Origin: JADHLJ01 sp038146985
GTDB taxonomy: Bacteria > Pseudomonadota > Alphaproteobacteria > Thalassobaculales > Thalassobaculaceae
NCBI GenBank assembly: GCA_038146985.1
Contig: JAYQSQ010000021.1
Span: 17,735-81,734 of the forward strand
DNA: 64,000 nucleotides
Reading direction: 5' to 3'
The position numbers and the translations under genes were made by a program. Below are positions 18,104 through 27,860 of the stretch, piece by piece (position 1 is the stretch's first letter; every line of letters starts with the position of its first letter). A model generated the notes under the pieces. The model had not been told where the DNA came from and ran no database searches. It worked only from the letters and a program-made list of their open reading frames with translations.

Positions 18104-19171
18104 ATGTTTCATCGCGAGAGCGGTTACTACAAAACGACCTACGCGGCCGATATGGAGCTTTACCCGCTCCCGATAACCAAGACCGCGATGGTCGTCATCG
18201 GCGTGCTTTTCTTCGGTCTGTTTCCGGCGCTGATGACGGACTACTACCTGTCGATCATCAATCTGTGCGCGATCGCCGTGGTCGGCGCTCTTGGCCTCAA
18301 TATCCTGGTCGGCTTCACGGGCCAGATCTCGGTCGGTCACGCCGCCTTCATGTCGGTCGGGGCCTATACCGCGGCCAATCTGGCGACACGCTGGGATCTG
18401 CCGTTCTGGATTACCATGCCGGCCGGCGGCCTCATGGCCATGGCGATCGGTCTGATCGTCGGGCTGCCGTCCCTGCGGGTTAAAGGCCTCTATCTTGCGA
18501 TTGCGACCTTGGCGGCGCAGTTCATCATCGAATGGATCATCAACCACACGCCGGCGATTTCCGGCGGTGTGCAGGCCTCGATCGAGGTGCCGCGACCGAA
18601 CCTGTTCGGCTGGGACATGGATACCCAGACGGAGATGTATTATTTCCTGATGGTGCTGACGACGATCGCCATCGTGGCCACCCTCAATCTGGTGCGCAGC
18701 CGGATCGGGCGGGCCTTCATCGCGATCCGTGACCAGGATATCGCGGCGGAGATCATCGGCATCAACGTTTACCGATACAAGCTCCTGGCGTTCGGGTTGT
18801 CGTCGTTCTACGCCGGCGTGGCGGGGGTGATGTATACCTACTATCTGGGCATCGCGAATTACGAGATGTTCCAGTTGCCGATCTCCATCGACTATCTGGC
18901 GATGATCATCATCGGCGGTCTGGGCTCGATCCTCGGCACGATCTTCGGCGCCGTCTTCATCACGCTGTTGCCGGTCGTCGTTCGCGTGTTCATGGAAGTG
19001 GTCGGTGTCTATTTCGTCGAGGGTGTCTATCTCGCCCAGGTGATCGCGCAAATGCGGCTGATCCTGTTCGGCGGGCTGATCATCCTGTTCCTCGTGGTGG
19101 AGCCGGAGGGGCTTAACAAGCTCTGGCAGAACATCCGTAACTATTTCCGAGTTTGGCCGTTCTCGCATTAG
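18104..19171 (+). CDS. livM: branched-chain amino acid ABC transporter permease LivM
   Basis: A 355-aa inner-membrane permease, partner of LivH. It shows the LivM signatures LGLNILVGFTGQISVGHAAF near residue 64, LRVKGLYLAIATLAAQFI near 125, and the coupling segment GRAFIAIRDQDIAAEIIGIN near 203. It starts 19 bp after livH. The N-terminus is longer than that of E. coli LivM homologues only by a short hydrophilic stretch (FHRESGYYKTTY). It is followed after 62 bp by the binding-protein gene. Confidence 0.95.
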   Translation: MFHRESGYYKTTYAADMELYPLPITKTAMVVIGVLFFGLFPALMTDYYLSIINLCAIAVVGALGLNILVGFTGQISVGHAAFMSVGAYTAANLATRWDLPFWITMPAGGLMAMAIGLIVGLPSLRVKGLYLAIATLAAQFIIEWIINHTPAISGGVQASIEVPRPNLFGWDMDTQTEMYYFLMVLTTIAIVATLNLVRSRIGRAFIAIRDQDIAAEIIGINVYRYKLLAFGLSSFYAGVAGVMYTYYLGIANYEMFQLPISIDYLAMIIIGGLGSILGTIFGAVFITLLPVVVRVFMEVVGVYFVEGVYLAQVIAQMRLILFGGLIILFLVVEPEGLNKLWQNIRNYFRVWPFSH

Positions 19172-19233
19172 CGCGCGGGATGGCCTCGAACAAACACCGG
19201 TGGTGTAACGAAGTTCAACAAGGGAGGTTAAGC

Positions 19234-20465
19234 ATGAAACACGTAAGATCGGGCCTGCTGGCCGCGAGTATCGTGGCGGCGGCTACCTTGCAAGCGGCGG
19301 CGGCGCAAGCCGGCGAAATTGTCGTCGGCATGCAATGCGACCGTACCGGGCCAACCCAAACCGTCGGCACGTTCCTGTGCCCCGGCTACCACGACTATGT
19401 GAAGCTGGTGAATTCCAGGGGCGGAATTGAGGGGCATACGGTCAAGGTTCTCGAGATCGACCATGAATACAAGGTCCCGCCGGGAATGGAAGCCTACCAG
19501 CGCTTCAAGGCCGAAGGCGCGGTGATCGTGGCCATTTACGGCACCCGCACACCCAGGCGCTGACGCCGCTGCTGATGGAAGACAAGATCCCCGGCACCAG
19601 CCCGGGCTTCGGTTCCGCGGCCGCCGCAAACGGCGAGAAGTACCCGTATCTGTTCCCGATCGCGGCAACCTATTGGTCGCAGGGCGCCGCTGCGGTGCAG
19701 TTCGCCAAGGACAAGCTTGGCGGGCTCAAGGGCAAGAAAATCGCCTATCTCTTCTATGACAATCCGGCTGGCCGCGAGCCGCTGCCGGTTCTGCAGAAAC
19801 TGGCGGAGATGGAAGGTTTCGAGCTGAGGGAATTCGCCGTTCCGCCGCCGGGCGTCGAGATGAAGGTGCAGGTTCAGGATATCGCGCGCCGTTTCCGTGC
19901 CGATTTCGTGATCAACCACACTTTCGGCAAGGCTCCGTCGGTTTCCATCAACGAGATGACCCGCAACGGCTATAGCCTCAACAAGATGATCGGTCTGGTT
20001 TGGGCGGCTGCCGAGTCCAACATCATGGGCGCCGGTGGTTGGGACAAGGCACAGGGCTTCAACGTCATGCAGTTCGCCGGTGCCGGCTCCGACTATCCGA
20101 TCCTTGACGAGATCAAGGCCATGTATAAGGCCGAGGGCAAGGATGTCCCACGCGAGATGGACACCACGGTCTACTACAATCGTGGTGTGCTCGCGGCGGC
20201 CCTGCACTTGAAGGCGATCGAGAACGCCGTCAAGGCCAAGGGGGGTAGCGACAAGATCACGGGTGAAGACGTGAAGAACGGCTTCGAGCAGGTTCGCGAC
20301 TTCTCTCTCGGCGGACTCCTGCCGCCGATGGCGATCACCAAGGAAGACCATGAGGGCGGTGGATGGGTCCGCATCTTCGAGGTTAAGGGCGAAACCTTCG
20401 TGCCTGTCACCGAGTGGATGCGTGGCTACCGTGAAGTGGTTATGGAATTGGTGAAGAGCCACTGA
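19234..20465 (+). pseudogene. livK: ABC transporter substrate-binding protein LivK, frameshifted
   Basis: Periplasmic binding protein of the liv-type system. It starts at ATG 19234 behind a strong AGGGAGG, and has a Sec signal peptide ending AAAAQAGE. The first frame stops at 19563 after AIYGTR; continuing in the next frame gives YGTPHTQALTPLLMEDK and then the full type 1 periplasmic fold to 20465. Restoring one C in the CCC at 19544-19546 repairs the frame, so a homopolymer miscall is likely. The repaired protein is about 410 aa. As in similar alphaproteobacterial operons it is probably the most strongly expressed member. Confidence 0.88.
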
Positions 20466-20480
20466 TCCCTGCATAAGCGA

Positions 20481-20504
20481 CCGGCCCGGGTTCGCTCGGG
20501 CCGG
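20481..20504 (+). terminator. hairpin between livK and livF
   Basis: CCGGCCCG (20481-20488) pairs perfectly with CGGGCCGG (20497-20504) around an 8-nt loop, 15 bp after the livK stop. A weak pyrimidine tract follows (CCGTTCCTCTCC). It could be a partial terminator or an mRNA 3' stabiliser that raises livK expression over livF. Confidence 0.5.
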
Positions 20505-20533
20505 CCGTTCCTCTCCTGGAAAGCGAGTTTGCC

Positions 20534-21325
20534 GTGCTTGTCCTGAACAATATCGAAGTCATCTACGACGGCGTCATCCTGGTGCTGAAGGGAGTTTCCA
20601 TCGAGGCTCCGGAAGGCCGCATAACCACGGTCCTTGGCGCCAACGGGGCGGGCAAGACGACCACCCTGAAAGCGATCTCGGGCGTGCTGCGCACCGAACG
20701 CGGCGATGTCACCAGAGGGTCGATCGAGTTCAAGGGAAAGCGAATCGACCGGCTGCGACCGCATGAAGTCGTTAAGCTCGGTATCGTTCAGGTTTTCGAG
20801 GGGCGCCGGGTTTTCGCCAACCTTACCGCCGAAGAGAACTTGATCGCCGGCGGGCATATCCTCTCAAGCTCGGCGAAGCTGCGCGAGAACATGGAGAAGG
20901 TTTACACCTACTTCCCGAGGATCGCCGAGCGTCGGCATGTAATTTCCGGTTACCTTTCCGGCGGCGAACAGCAGATGCTCGCGGTCGGCCGGGCGTTGAT
21001 GTCCGATCCGAACATGATCCTTCTGGACGAACCGTCGCTTGGTTTGGCGCCTATGATCGTCGAGGAGATCTTCGGGATTGTTCAGCGCCTGCGCGCCCAA
21101 GAGAATGTCACGTTCCTGATCGTCGAGCAGAATGCGACCCTGGCCTTGGAATTCGCCGATTTCGGCTATGTCATGGAGAACGGGGCCATCGTCCTGCAAG
21201 GACCGGCCGAGGAACTTCGCGGTAACGCCGACATCAAGGAGTTCTATCTGGGTATGGCCGGCGACGAGAAAAGAAGTTTCCGGGATGTGAAGCACTACCG
21301 TCGCCGCAAGCGCTGGCTCGGATAA
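20534..21325 (+). CDS. livF: branched-chain amino acid ABC transporter ATPase LivF
   Basis: A 263-aa ABC ATPase, the second nucleotide-binding subunit of the transporter. Walker A is GANGAGKTTTLKAISG near residue 37, the signature is YLSGGEQQMLAVGRALM, and Walker B is MILLDEPSLGLAP, followed by IVEQNA. The start is a GTG at 20534. It lies 68 bp after livK, with a hairpin between. The family and the gene order mark it as LivF rather than a second LivG. A short basic tail (KHYRRRKRWLG) extends past the usual end. Confidence 0.95.
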   Translation: MLVLNNIEVIYDGVILVLKGVSIEAPEGRITTVLGANGAGKTTTLKAISGVLRTERGDVTRGSIEFKGKRIDRLRPHEVVKLGIVQVFEGRRVFANLTAEENLIAGGHILSSSAKLRENMEKVYTYFPRIAERRHVISGYLSGGEQQMLAVGRALMSDPNMILLDEPSLGLAPMIVEEIFGIVQRLRAQENVTFLIVEQNATLALEFADFGYVMENGAIVLQGPAEELRGNADIKEFYLGMAGDEKRSFRDVKHYRRRKRWLG

Positions 21326-21410
21326 GATCCTGAACGCCGTCTATGGTCTTTTCTTTCGGATGAAGTGGTATATTACCGCGCGGAATGCTTGAGTCTCCGC
21401 CGGAACGATC

Positions 21411-22346
21411 ATGCCCCTGCCGTTTCTTCCCCGTAACCGCCGAAAACGCCGCTTCGTCTATGCCGTATCGGCGGTCGTGGCCTGTCTCCTGGTTTTGGTT
21501 GGCGTCTTCATCGCCATCCTTTCAGGGCCCGGCGGCTACAAGCCCGAGGATCTGGCGCGGCTCAAGACCGAGCGCAATTGTCCGGCCTGCGATCTGACCG
21601 GCGCGTCGCTCTGGTCAGAAGATTTCACCGGGCGCGACCTCTCTGGCGCGATCCTCGCCAAGGCCAATCTCTGGTGGACGGACCTCGGAGGCGCGTCTCT
21701 TAGCGGAGCCGACCTGTCCAGGCCAATTTCTGGTGGTCGCATCTGGCAGGCGCGAAACTCGATGGCGCCAAACTGGAATGGACGGTGCTCGGACGGGCCA
21801 TCGCCGAGGGCGCGAGCTTTGCCGGCGCGGACCTCACCAATGTCGATTTCAGCGGCACCACTCTGATCGGCGCTAACTTCACGGGCGCCAAGCTCCTATC
21901 GGCCGACATGCTCCAGGCCTTGATGCACAAGGCGGTTCTGGACCGAAGCCAATCTGGTTGAGGCCATCATGCATATCACCGATGCCCGGGATGCCGACTT
22001 TACCCGCGTCGACTTTACCCGGGCCAGCGTTACCCGCGCCAATCTGGCGGGCGCGATCCTGAGCGGCGCCACCTTTTCCGATGCCAATCTGAGCGAGACC
22101 AGCCTCGCCGGCGTGGTCGCCCATGGTGCCGATTTCAGCCAGGCGAAGCTGCCGAATGTCGACTTCACCGGCGCCGATCTTTCGGGCTCCCGCTTCCTCG
22201 GCGCATCGCTTTGGGCGGTCAATTTCACCAATGCCGACCTGACCGACGCGGATTTCACCGACGCCAGCATGCCCGAGACGACCTTCACCGGGGCCCGCCT
22301 ATGCCGAACCAAACTGCCGACCGGAACCGATAACTCCGGCTGCTGA
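21411..22346 (+). pseudogene. membrane-anchored pentapeptide-repeat protein, two frameshifts
   Basis: The N-terminus has a basic stretch and one transmembrane segment (about residues 17-42), then NCPACDLTGASL and a right-handed-helix pentapeptide array A(D/N)LXX to the end. The array runs in three segments: frame 1 to 21719, a second frame 21722-21943 (NFWWSHLAGAKLDGAKLEW..), then frame 1 again from 21945 (EANLVEAIMHITDARDADF..). One base is missing near 21720 (ACCTGTCCA|GG should read as in the earlier AAGGCCAAT repeat) and one is extra near 21944. The shifts cancel, giving about 311 aa, so sequence error is likely. No function can be given beyond a scaffold or interaction role. Confidence 0.72.
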
Positions 22347-22363
22347 GGAAACCGGCGCCGAGG

Positions 22364-22748
22364 CTAGATCAACTGCAGGAAGATCAGGACCAGTCCCACG
22401 GTTCCGACGGCCCAAACCGCCGTCGCACCCAGGGCAGCCTGATGATGTAGACCACCGCAAAGGCGACCCGGGCCCAGAAGAACAGTTTGGAGCCGAGCAC
22501 GGTCATCTCGTTGGATGTCCCGGCCGCGTGCGCAACGAGCACGAGAATCGCGAACAGAACCAGGCTTTCCAGAAGATTGCGATGCGCGCGGACGGCGCGG
22601 CCAACCCAACCCGTCAGATCGGGCGCGGGCTCGCGGTTGCCGGTCATGGCCGCCATTCCGGCCTGGGAGATACCGCCGACGGCGGTGATGGCTGTCTGGA
22701 CGACGCTAGCGCGACGGCCCATACCAGCAATGTAAGTTCAACCGACAT
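22364..22748 (-). pseudogene. MAPEG family membrane protein, two frameshifts
   Basis: A small integral membrane protein of the MAPEG (eicosanoid/glutathione) superfamily, about 128 aa if repaired. The start is the ATG at 22748, behind AAGGAGGTGAA at 22751-22761. The protein reads SVELTLLVWAVALA, then in the next frame QTAITAVGGISQAGMAAMTGN and RAHRNLLESLVLFAILVLVAH, then in a third frame TAVWAVGTVGLVLIFLQLI to the stop. One base seems missing near 22705 and one near 22430. NR...RAHRNLLE is the family signature. The three parts join into a complete protein, so errors in the sequence are the simplest explanation. It converges with the pentapeptide gene, 17 bp apart. Confidence 0.75.
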
Positions 22749-22805
22749 GTTTCACCTCCTTGGGCAAGTGACGTTCTTCAATCCTTGCGCGGCGGACCGC
22801 GGGAT

Positions 22806-23571
22806 TCAGTTGGCCGGGACCGCCGATGACAGCGTTGTGCCGATTTCCTCATGCAGCACCAGGTCGGCGTACCCGTCGAGCGGCGTCTCCTCGCGGTTCA
22901 AGATCACCAGCCGTGCGCCATTGCGCTTGGCGACGAGGGGGAAAGACGCGGCCGGGTGAACCACCAGGGACGAGCCGATCACGATGAACAGATCACAGGC
23001 CAAGGTCTCCTCCTCGGCGCGCTGCATGGGGCCTTGCGGCATCGCTTGGCCGAAGGAGATCGTAGCGGTTTTGACCATGCCGCCACAGTCTCGGCAGAGT
23101 GGCAGTTCGTCGCGCCCGATGAAGCTCTGCTTGATCACGTCCAGCTCGTGCCGGGTACCGCATTCGAGGCAGGTGGCGTAGCTGCCGTTGCCGTGCAACT
23201 CGATCACCTTGCCGTCGGGAATGCCCGAGTCCTGGTGCAGATTGTCGATATTCTGAGTGATGACGGCCAAGACCTTGCCCTGCCGGACCAGTTCTGCGAC
23301 GGCAAGGTGGCCGAGATTGGGCTTGGCCTGGGAGAAGGTTTCCTCCATGGCGAACTTGCGGCGCCACGCTTCCCGGCGCATCTGCTCGCTGGAAATGAAG
23401 TCCTGGAACTGGATCGGCGCCATTTTGGTCCAGATACCGCCGGGGCTGCGGAAATCCGGAATGCCGGATCTGGTGGAAATCCCGGCGCCGGTGAAACCAC
23501 CGCCCGCTTGCTTTCCTCGATCATGGCGGCCAGCGAGGCGGGGGCGAAAAGATGGAATCGAGGTCACGCAT
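22806..23571 (-). pseudogene. NAD-dependent protein deacylase (sirtuin), frameshifted near N-terminus
   Basis: Sir2-family enzyme that removes acyl groups from lysines using NAD+. The long frame (23567-22806) has GAGIS.. SGIPDFRSPGGIW, TQNIDNLHQDSG, the catalytic histidine in ELHGNGSY, a four-cysteine zinc site (CLECG.. CRDCGG) and VIGSSLVVHPA. Its first residues are out of frame: IEESKRAVV (frame starting 23524) joins FTGAGIS if one T is restored at 23494-23496, and a second missing base in the G5 run at 23540-23544 would link it to the ATG at 23571. If the start is 23524, only one indel is needed. Repaired length is about 240-255 aa. Confidence 0.82.
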
Positions 23572-23717
23572 GGGGAAAGTGTAGCCCAGGAAACCTCGGA
23601 CGCGCATCAAATCATGATGAACCCCGGGCTTTGGATTGAAACTGCGGGAAAGCGGGTATATCCACTGGTTTCCTGATCGACCCCGGCGCGGACCGCGCCC
23701 GCTGCGAGGAGCATGCT

Positions 23718-24688
23718 TTGGGTAAGCCGACCGAATCGCCGGCACGTATCCGTCCGGAAACCGTTGGCGAGAACCCGAAAACCGACATTCCCCGGCTCTC
23801 CCATCTCGACCGGTTGGAATCGGAAAGCATCCACATCATTCGCGAGGTCGCGGCCGAATTTCGCAATCCGGTGATGCTGTATTCCATCGGCAAGGACTCC
23901 GCCGTGATGCTGCATCTGGCGATGAAGGCCTTCGCTCCCGGCAAGCCGCCGTTCCCGCTTCTGCATGTGGATACGACGTGGAAATTCAAGGAAATGATCC
24001 GGTTCCGCGACGAGACCGCCCGCCGGCTTGGCCTTGATCTCATCGTCCATATCAATACCGACGGCGTGGCGCGCGGCATCGGGCCGTTCAGCCACGGCTC
24101 CAAGATCCATACCGATGTCATGAAGACCGAGGCGCTGAAGCAGGCTCTTGATGCCGGCCGGTATGACGCCGCGTTCGGGGGCGCGCGCCGGGACGAGGAG
24201 AAGTCCCGCGCCAAGGAGCGGGTGTTCTCGTTCCGGAGCGCCGCGCACCGCTGGGACCCCAAGAACCAGCGTCCTGAGCTCTGGACGCTCTACAATACCC
24301 GGATCGCGCCGGGTGAGAGTGTCCGGGTGTTTCCGCCTCGAACTGGACCGAACTGGATATCTGGCAATACAACCACCGCCATAACATCCCCATCGTGCCG
24401 CTGTATTTCGCCGCGGAACGGCCGGTGGTCCGGCGCGACGGGGTCCTCATCATGGTCGACGACGACCGGCTGCCGCTGGCCCCGGGCGAGGCGCCCGAGA
24501 CCATGCGGGTGCGCTTCCGGACCCTCGGCTGCTATCCGCTGACCGGCGCGGTGCATTCGGACGCGAGCAGTGTCGCCGATATCATCCTGGAACTTCTCGC
24601 GAGCCGTACTTCGGAACGGCAGGGACGGGTGATCGACAACGATCAGATCGGCTCCATGGAGAAGAAGAAGCAGGAAGGCTATTTCTGA
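23718..24688 (+). pseudogene. cysD: sulfate adenylyltransferase subunit 2 CysD, frameshifted
   Basis: CysD makes APS from ATP and sulfate together with CysN. It starts with TTG 23718, 7 nt after GAGGAG. Signatures include HLDRLESESIHIIREV, the PP-loop-type YSIGKDSAVMLHLA, HVDTTWKFKEM, and FGGARRDEEKSRAKER. At about 24343 the frame changes: VRVFP in the first frame continues as SNWTELDIWQYNHRHNIPIV in the second, which ends GSMEKKKQEGYF. One missing base explains it; the repaired length is 323 aa. Both parts are fully conserved, so a sequence error is probable. It overlaps cysNC by TGATG. Confidence 0.9.
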
Positions 24689-26586
24689 TGGCCGGCGCCG
24701 AGATCAGCCCGCGGATCGCGGATATCGAGTATTTCCTGGCCGAGCAGGACCGCAAGGACCAACTCCGGTTCATTACCTGCGGGTCGGTCGATGACGGCAA
24801 GTCGACGCTGCTCGGCCGGCTGCTGCATGATTCCAAGACGGTTTTCGAGGATCAGCTCGCCGCGGCCCAGGGTGAAAGCGCGAAATACGGGACCCAGGGC
24901 AATGAAGTCGATCTGGCGCTCCTGGTGGACGGTCTGCAGGCCGAACGCGAGCAGGGGATCACCATCGATGTCGCCTACCGGTATTTCGAGACCGACCGGC
25001 GCAAGTTCATCGCCGCCGATACGCCGGGCCACGAGCAGTATACCCGGAACATGGCCACCGGCGCCTCGAACGCGGAACTCGCGATCATCCTGGTCGATGC
25101 CCGTAATGGGGTGCTGACCCAGACCCGGCGCCACAGCTACATCGTCTCGCTGTTCGGCATTCGCCATGTGATCCTGGCGGTCAACAAACTGGATCTGGTC
25201 GGCTTCGATCAGGGTGTCTTCGACGCCATTGTCGCCGATTACACCGCCTTCGCCCGGGAGCTTGGCATCGTGGATATTCGTTGCGTGCCGATCTCGGCGC
25301 TGCGCGGCGACAACGTGTTTTCACCTTCGAACGCCATGGCCTGGTATGGCGGGCCGACATTGATGGAGATCCTTGAAACCGTCGAAGTGCGCCGGGACAA
25401 GGCGGAGGGGCATTTCCGGATGCCGGTCCAGCGGGTGAGCCGGCCCAATCCCGACTTTCGCGGCTTCAGCGGGCTGATTGCCTCCGGTGCGATCCACACG
25501 GGAGGGACGGTTTCCGCCGCGCTTTCCGGCCGGCCGGCGGTGGTCGAGCGCATTCTCGGGCCGTCAGGTGAACTTCAGGTTGCCCAGGCCGGTCAGTCCG
25601 TTACCTTGGTCCTTGACCGGGAAATCGATATCAGCCGCGGAGACGTCATCGCCGGGCAGGAGCATGCGCCGGCGGTCGCCGACCAGTTTGCCGCGCATCT
25701 GCTGTGGATGGCCGCAGAGGCGATGCTGCCGGAGCGCACCTACGTCATCCGCCTCGGCGCGGCGACGGCGACGGCGCGGATCACCGATCTGACGCACCGG
25801 GTGGACGTGAACACGCTGGAGCGTCTGGCGGCCAAGACGCTGGCATTGAACGATGTCGGCTATTGCAAGCTCGCGCTCGACCGGGCGCTTGCCTTCGATC
25901 CGTTCGACGAGGTGCCGGATACCGGATGCTTCGTCCTGATAGACGCGTTCACCAACGCGACGGTCGGCGCCGGGATCATCGACTTTCCCCTGCGCCGGGC
26001 CAGCAATATCGCCTGGCACGACATGAAGGTCGACAAGGCGGCGCGCGCGCGGGCGAACGGTCAGAAACCCCGGGTGCTGTGGTTCACCGGCCTGTCCGGC
26101 GCCGGCAAGTCGACCATCGCCGACCGCCTGGAGCAACGCCTGCACGCCCTCGGCAAGCGCACCTATTTGCTGGACGGCGACAATGTCCGCCATGGCCTGA
26201 ACAAGGATCTGGGCTTTACCGATCAGGACCGGGTGGAGAATATCAGGCGAGTCGCCGAGGTCGCGAAGCTGATGGTGGATGCCGGCCTGATCACCCTGGT
26301 TTCCTTCATCTCACCCTTCCGATCGGAACGGGCCATGGCCCGTGCCCTCATGGAGGACGGCGAGTTCGTGGAGATCTTCGTCGACACGCCGCTGGAGATT
26401 TGCGAGGCCCGGGATCCCAAGGGCCTCTACAAGAAGGCGCGCGCCGGGGAGTTGCGCAACTTCACCGGCATCGATTCCGTCTATGAGGCGCCCGTGGCGG
26501 CCGAAATCGTCCTGAAGAGCGGCGAACATGACGTTGAAGCCCTTGTGGACCAGGTCATTGACTATCTCGGCCCGACGATCGGGTGA
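24688..26586 (+). CDS. cysNC: bifunctional sulfate adenylyltransferase subunit 1 / APS kinase CysNC
   Basis: A 632-aa fusion of the GTPase subunit of ATP sulfurylase (CysN) and APS kinase (CysC), the NodQ-type arrangement of alphaproteobacteria; with CysD it converts sulfate to PAPS. The CysN part has G1 CGSVDDGKSTLLGRLL (about residue 31), G3 DTPGHEQYTRNM and G4 NKLDLV, then two beta-barrel domains. The CysC part begins near residue 465 with the P-loop FTGLSGAGKSTIADRLE and has LDGDNVRHGLN and PLEICEARDPKGLY. The start codon overlaps the cysD stop, so translation is coupled. Confidence 0.96.
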   Translation: MAGAEISPRIADIEYFLAEQDRKDQLRFITCGSVDDGKSTLLGRLLHDSKTVFEDQLAAAQGESAKYGTQGNEVDLALLVDGLQAEREQGITIDVAYRYFETDRRKFIAADTPGHEQYTRNMATGASNAELAIILVDARNGVLTQTRRHSYIVSLFGIRHVILAVNKLDLVGFDQGVFDAIVADYTAFARELGIVDIRCVPISALRGDNVFSPSNAMAWYGGPTLMEILETVEVRRDKAEGHFRMPVQRVSRPNPDFRGFSGLIASGAIHTGGTVSAALSGRPAVVERILGPSGELQVAQAGQSVTLVLDREIDISRGDVIAGQEHAPAVADQFAAHLLWMAAEAMLPERTYVIRLGAATATARITDLTHRVDVNTLERLAAKTLALNDVGYCKLALDRALAFDPFDEVPDTGCFVLIDAFTNATVGAGIIDFPLRRASNIAWHDMKVDKAARARANGQKPRVLWFTGLSGAGKSTIADRLEQRLHALGKRTYLLDGDNVRHGLNKDLGFTDQDRVENIRRVAEVAKLMVDAGLITLVSFISPFRSERAMARALMEDGEFVEIFVDTPLEICEARDPKGLYKKARAGELRNFTGIDSVYEAPVAAEIVLKSGEHDVEALVDQVIDYLGPTIG

Positions 26587-26626
26587 GGCGAGCCGATCGC
26601 GGTGACGGTTTCCTGGCAGGCCGGCG

Positions 26627-27836
26627 ATGACGACTGAGATGCTCACCAATCTGACCCTGATCGGCGTCGGTGTCGTGCTGGCGGCGTTCCTGTTTCAACC
26701 TCGGGTCATGAATGCGCCGGGCTGGCGCGCGACCATCACGCCGCTTGCATCGATCATCGGCTCGGGCTTTCTGGTGGCCGGCCCGATCCTTGTCGACAGT
26801 GTCGGAGCCATGGCGCCTCTCGCCATGGCCGCGCTTTGCGGCGTGGCCTATCTGTACGGATCGTCGATCCGCTACAGCATCACCGAGATTGACGGTGCCG
26901 GTGGAGCGCTGTCCGGCGGTCTCCTGACGATGGAACGGCTGGCGGATGTCGTTCTCTACATTCGCCTACTTCGTTTCCGTAGCCTATTACCTGAACCTGT
27001 TCGCGGCTTTCGGGTTGCGCCTGTTCGGGGTTATCAAGCCTGGTGCCATCCGGGGTCTCGCGACCGCCGCGATCGCCGTGACCGGAATCCTCGGCGCGGT
27101 CGGCGGGCTGCGAGCCCTGGAACGTCTGGAAACCGTCGCCGTGGATCTCAAGCTGGCGGTGATCGGCGGGCTGATCGCCGCGCTTGCCGTCGCGTCGGGA
27201 ACCGGCGCGGCCCCGGCGCCCGGCCCGGTCGAAAAGGCCTGGTCGGGCCACGCGTTTCAGGTCGTTCTCGGCTTGATCATCCTGGTCCAGGGGTTCGAGA
27301 CCTCGCGCTACCTGGGTGATGAATATGACGCGAGGACGCGGGTGCGCACGATGCGTCTGGCCCAGGCCGTCTCCAGCGTGATCTATGTCGCCTTCATCTG
27401 GTTCGCCGCAGCCTATTTCTCGGGCGGGCTGTCAGGCTCGGGATCGGAGACGGCGATCATCGACATGCTGAAGCCGATCGGCGCCGCGGTGTATCCGTTG
27501 CTGATCGCCGCCGCTCTGGCGTCGCAGTCATCCGCCGCCATCGCAGATTTGAACGGCGCGGGCGGCCTCATCGCCGAGGTTTCGAAACACCGTATTCCGG
27601 TCAACCTGGGATATCTCGTCACCGCGGCCCTGGCGATCGCCATGACGTGGTCGGCCAATATCTTCGAGATCATCACCTACGCGTCCAAGGCCTTCGTCGC
27701 GTATTACGGCCTGCAGGCGGCACTGGCGGCGGCGCTGGCCTGGGAGCGCGGCCGGTATGGGCGCGCCGCGCTCTACGGCGCCGGCATCGTGCTGGCGGTT
27801 CTGGTCATCGCGGTCGCGGTACCTGCAGACGTTTGA
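26627..27836 (+). pseudogene. APC-like multi-pass permease, frameshifted
   Basis: An inner-membrane protein of about 402 aa with roughly ten hydrophobic segments. The first frame (from ATG 26627) reads TPLASIIGSGFLVAGPILVD and ITEIDGAGGALSG to MERLADVVL; the second continues FAYFVSVAYYLNLFAAFGLR from about 26950 to the stop at 27836. One extra base (or two missing) in GTTCTCTACA joins them. The layout, with early GSGF glycine break and VQGFETSRYLGDEYDARTR loop, resembles amino acid-polyamine-organocation superfamily carriers. The substrate is unknown. It is 40 bp after cysNC, so a role in sulfur or amino-acid transport is possible but unproven. Confidence 0.65.
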
Positions 27837-27860
27837 GCCACCGATTGGCGTTGTGCCCGT

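Noticed and set aside
23685..23699. Palindrome GGCGCGG-A-CCGCGCC before cysD
   Set aside because: One-base loop and high local GC make it likely by chance; no relation to a known regulator could be shown.
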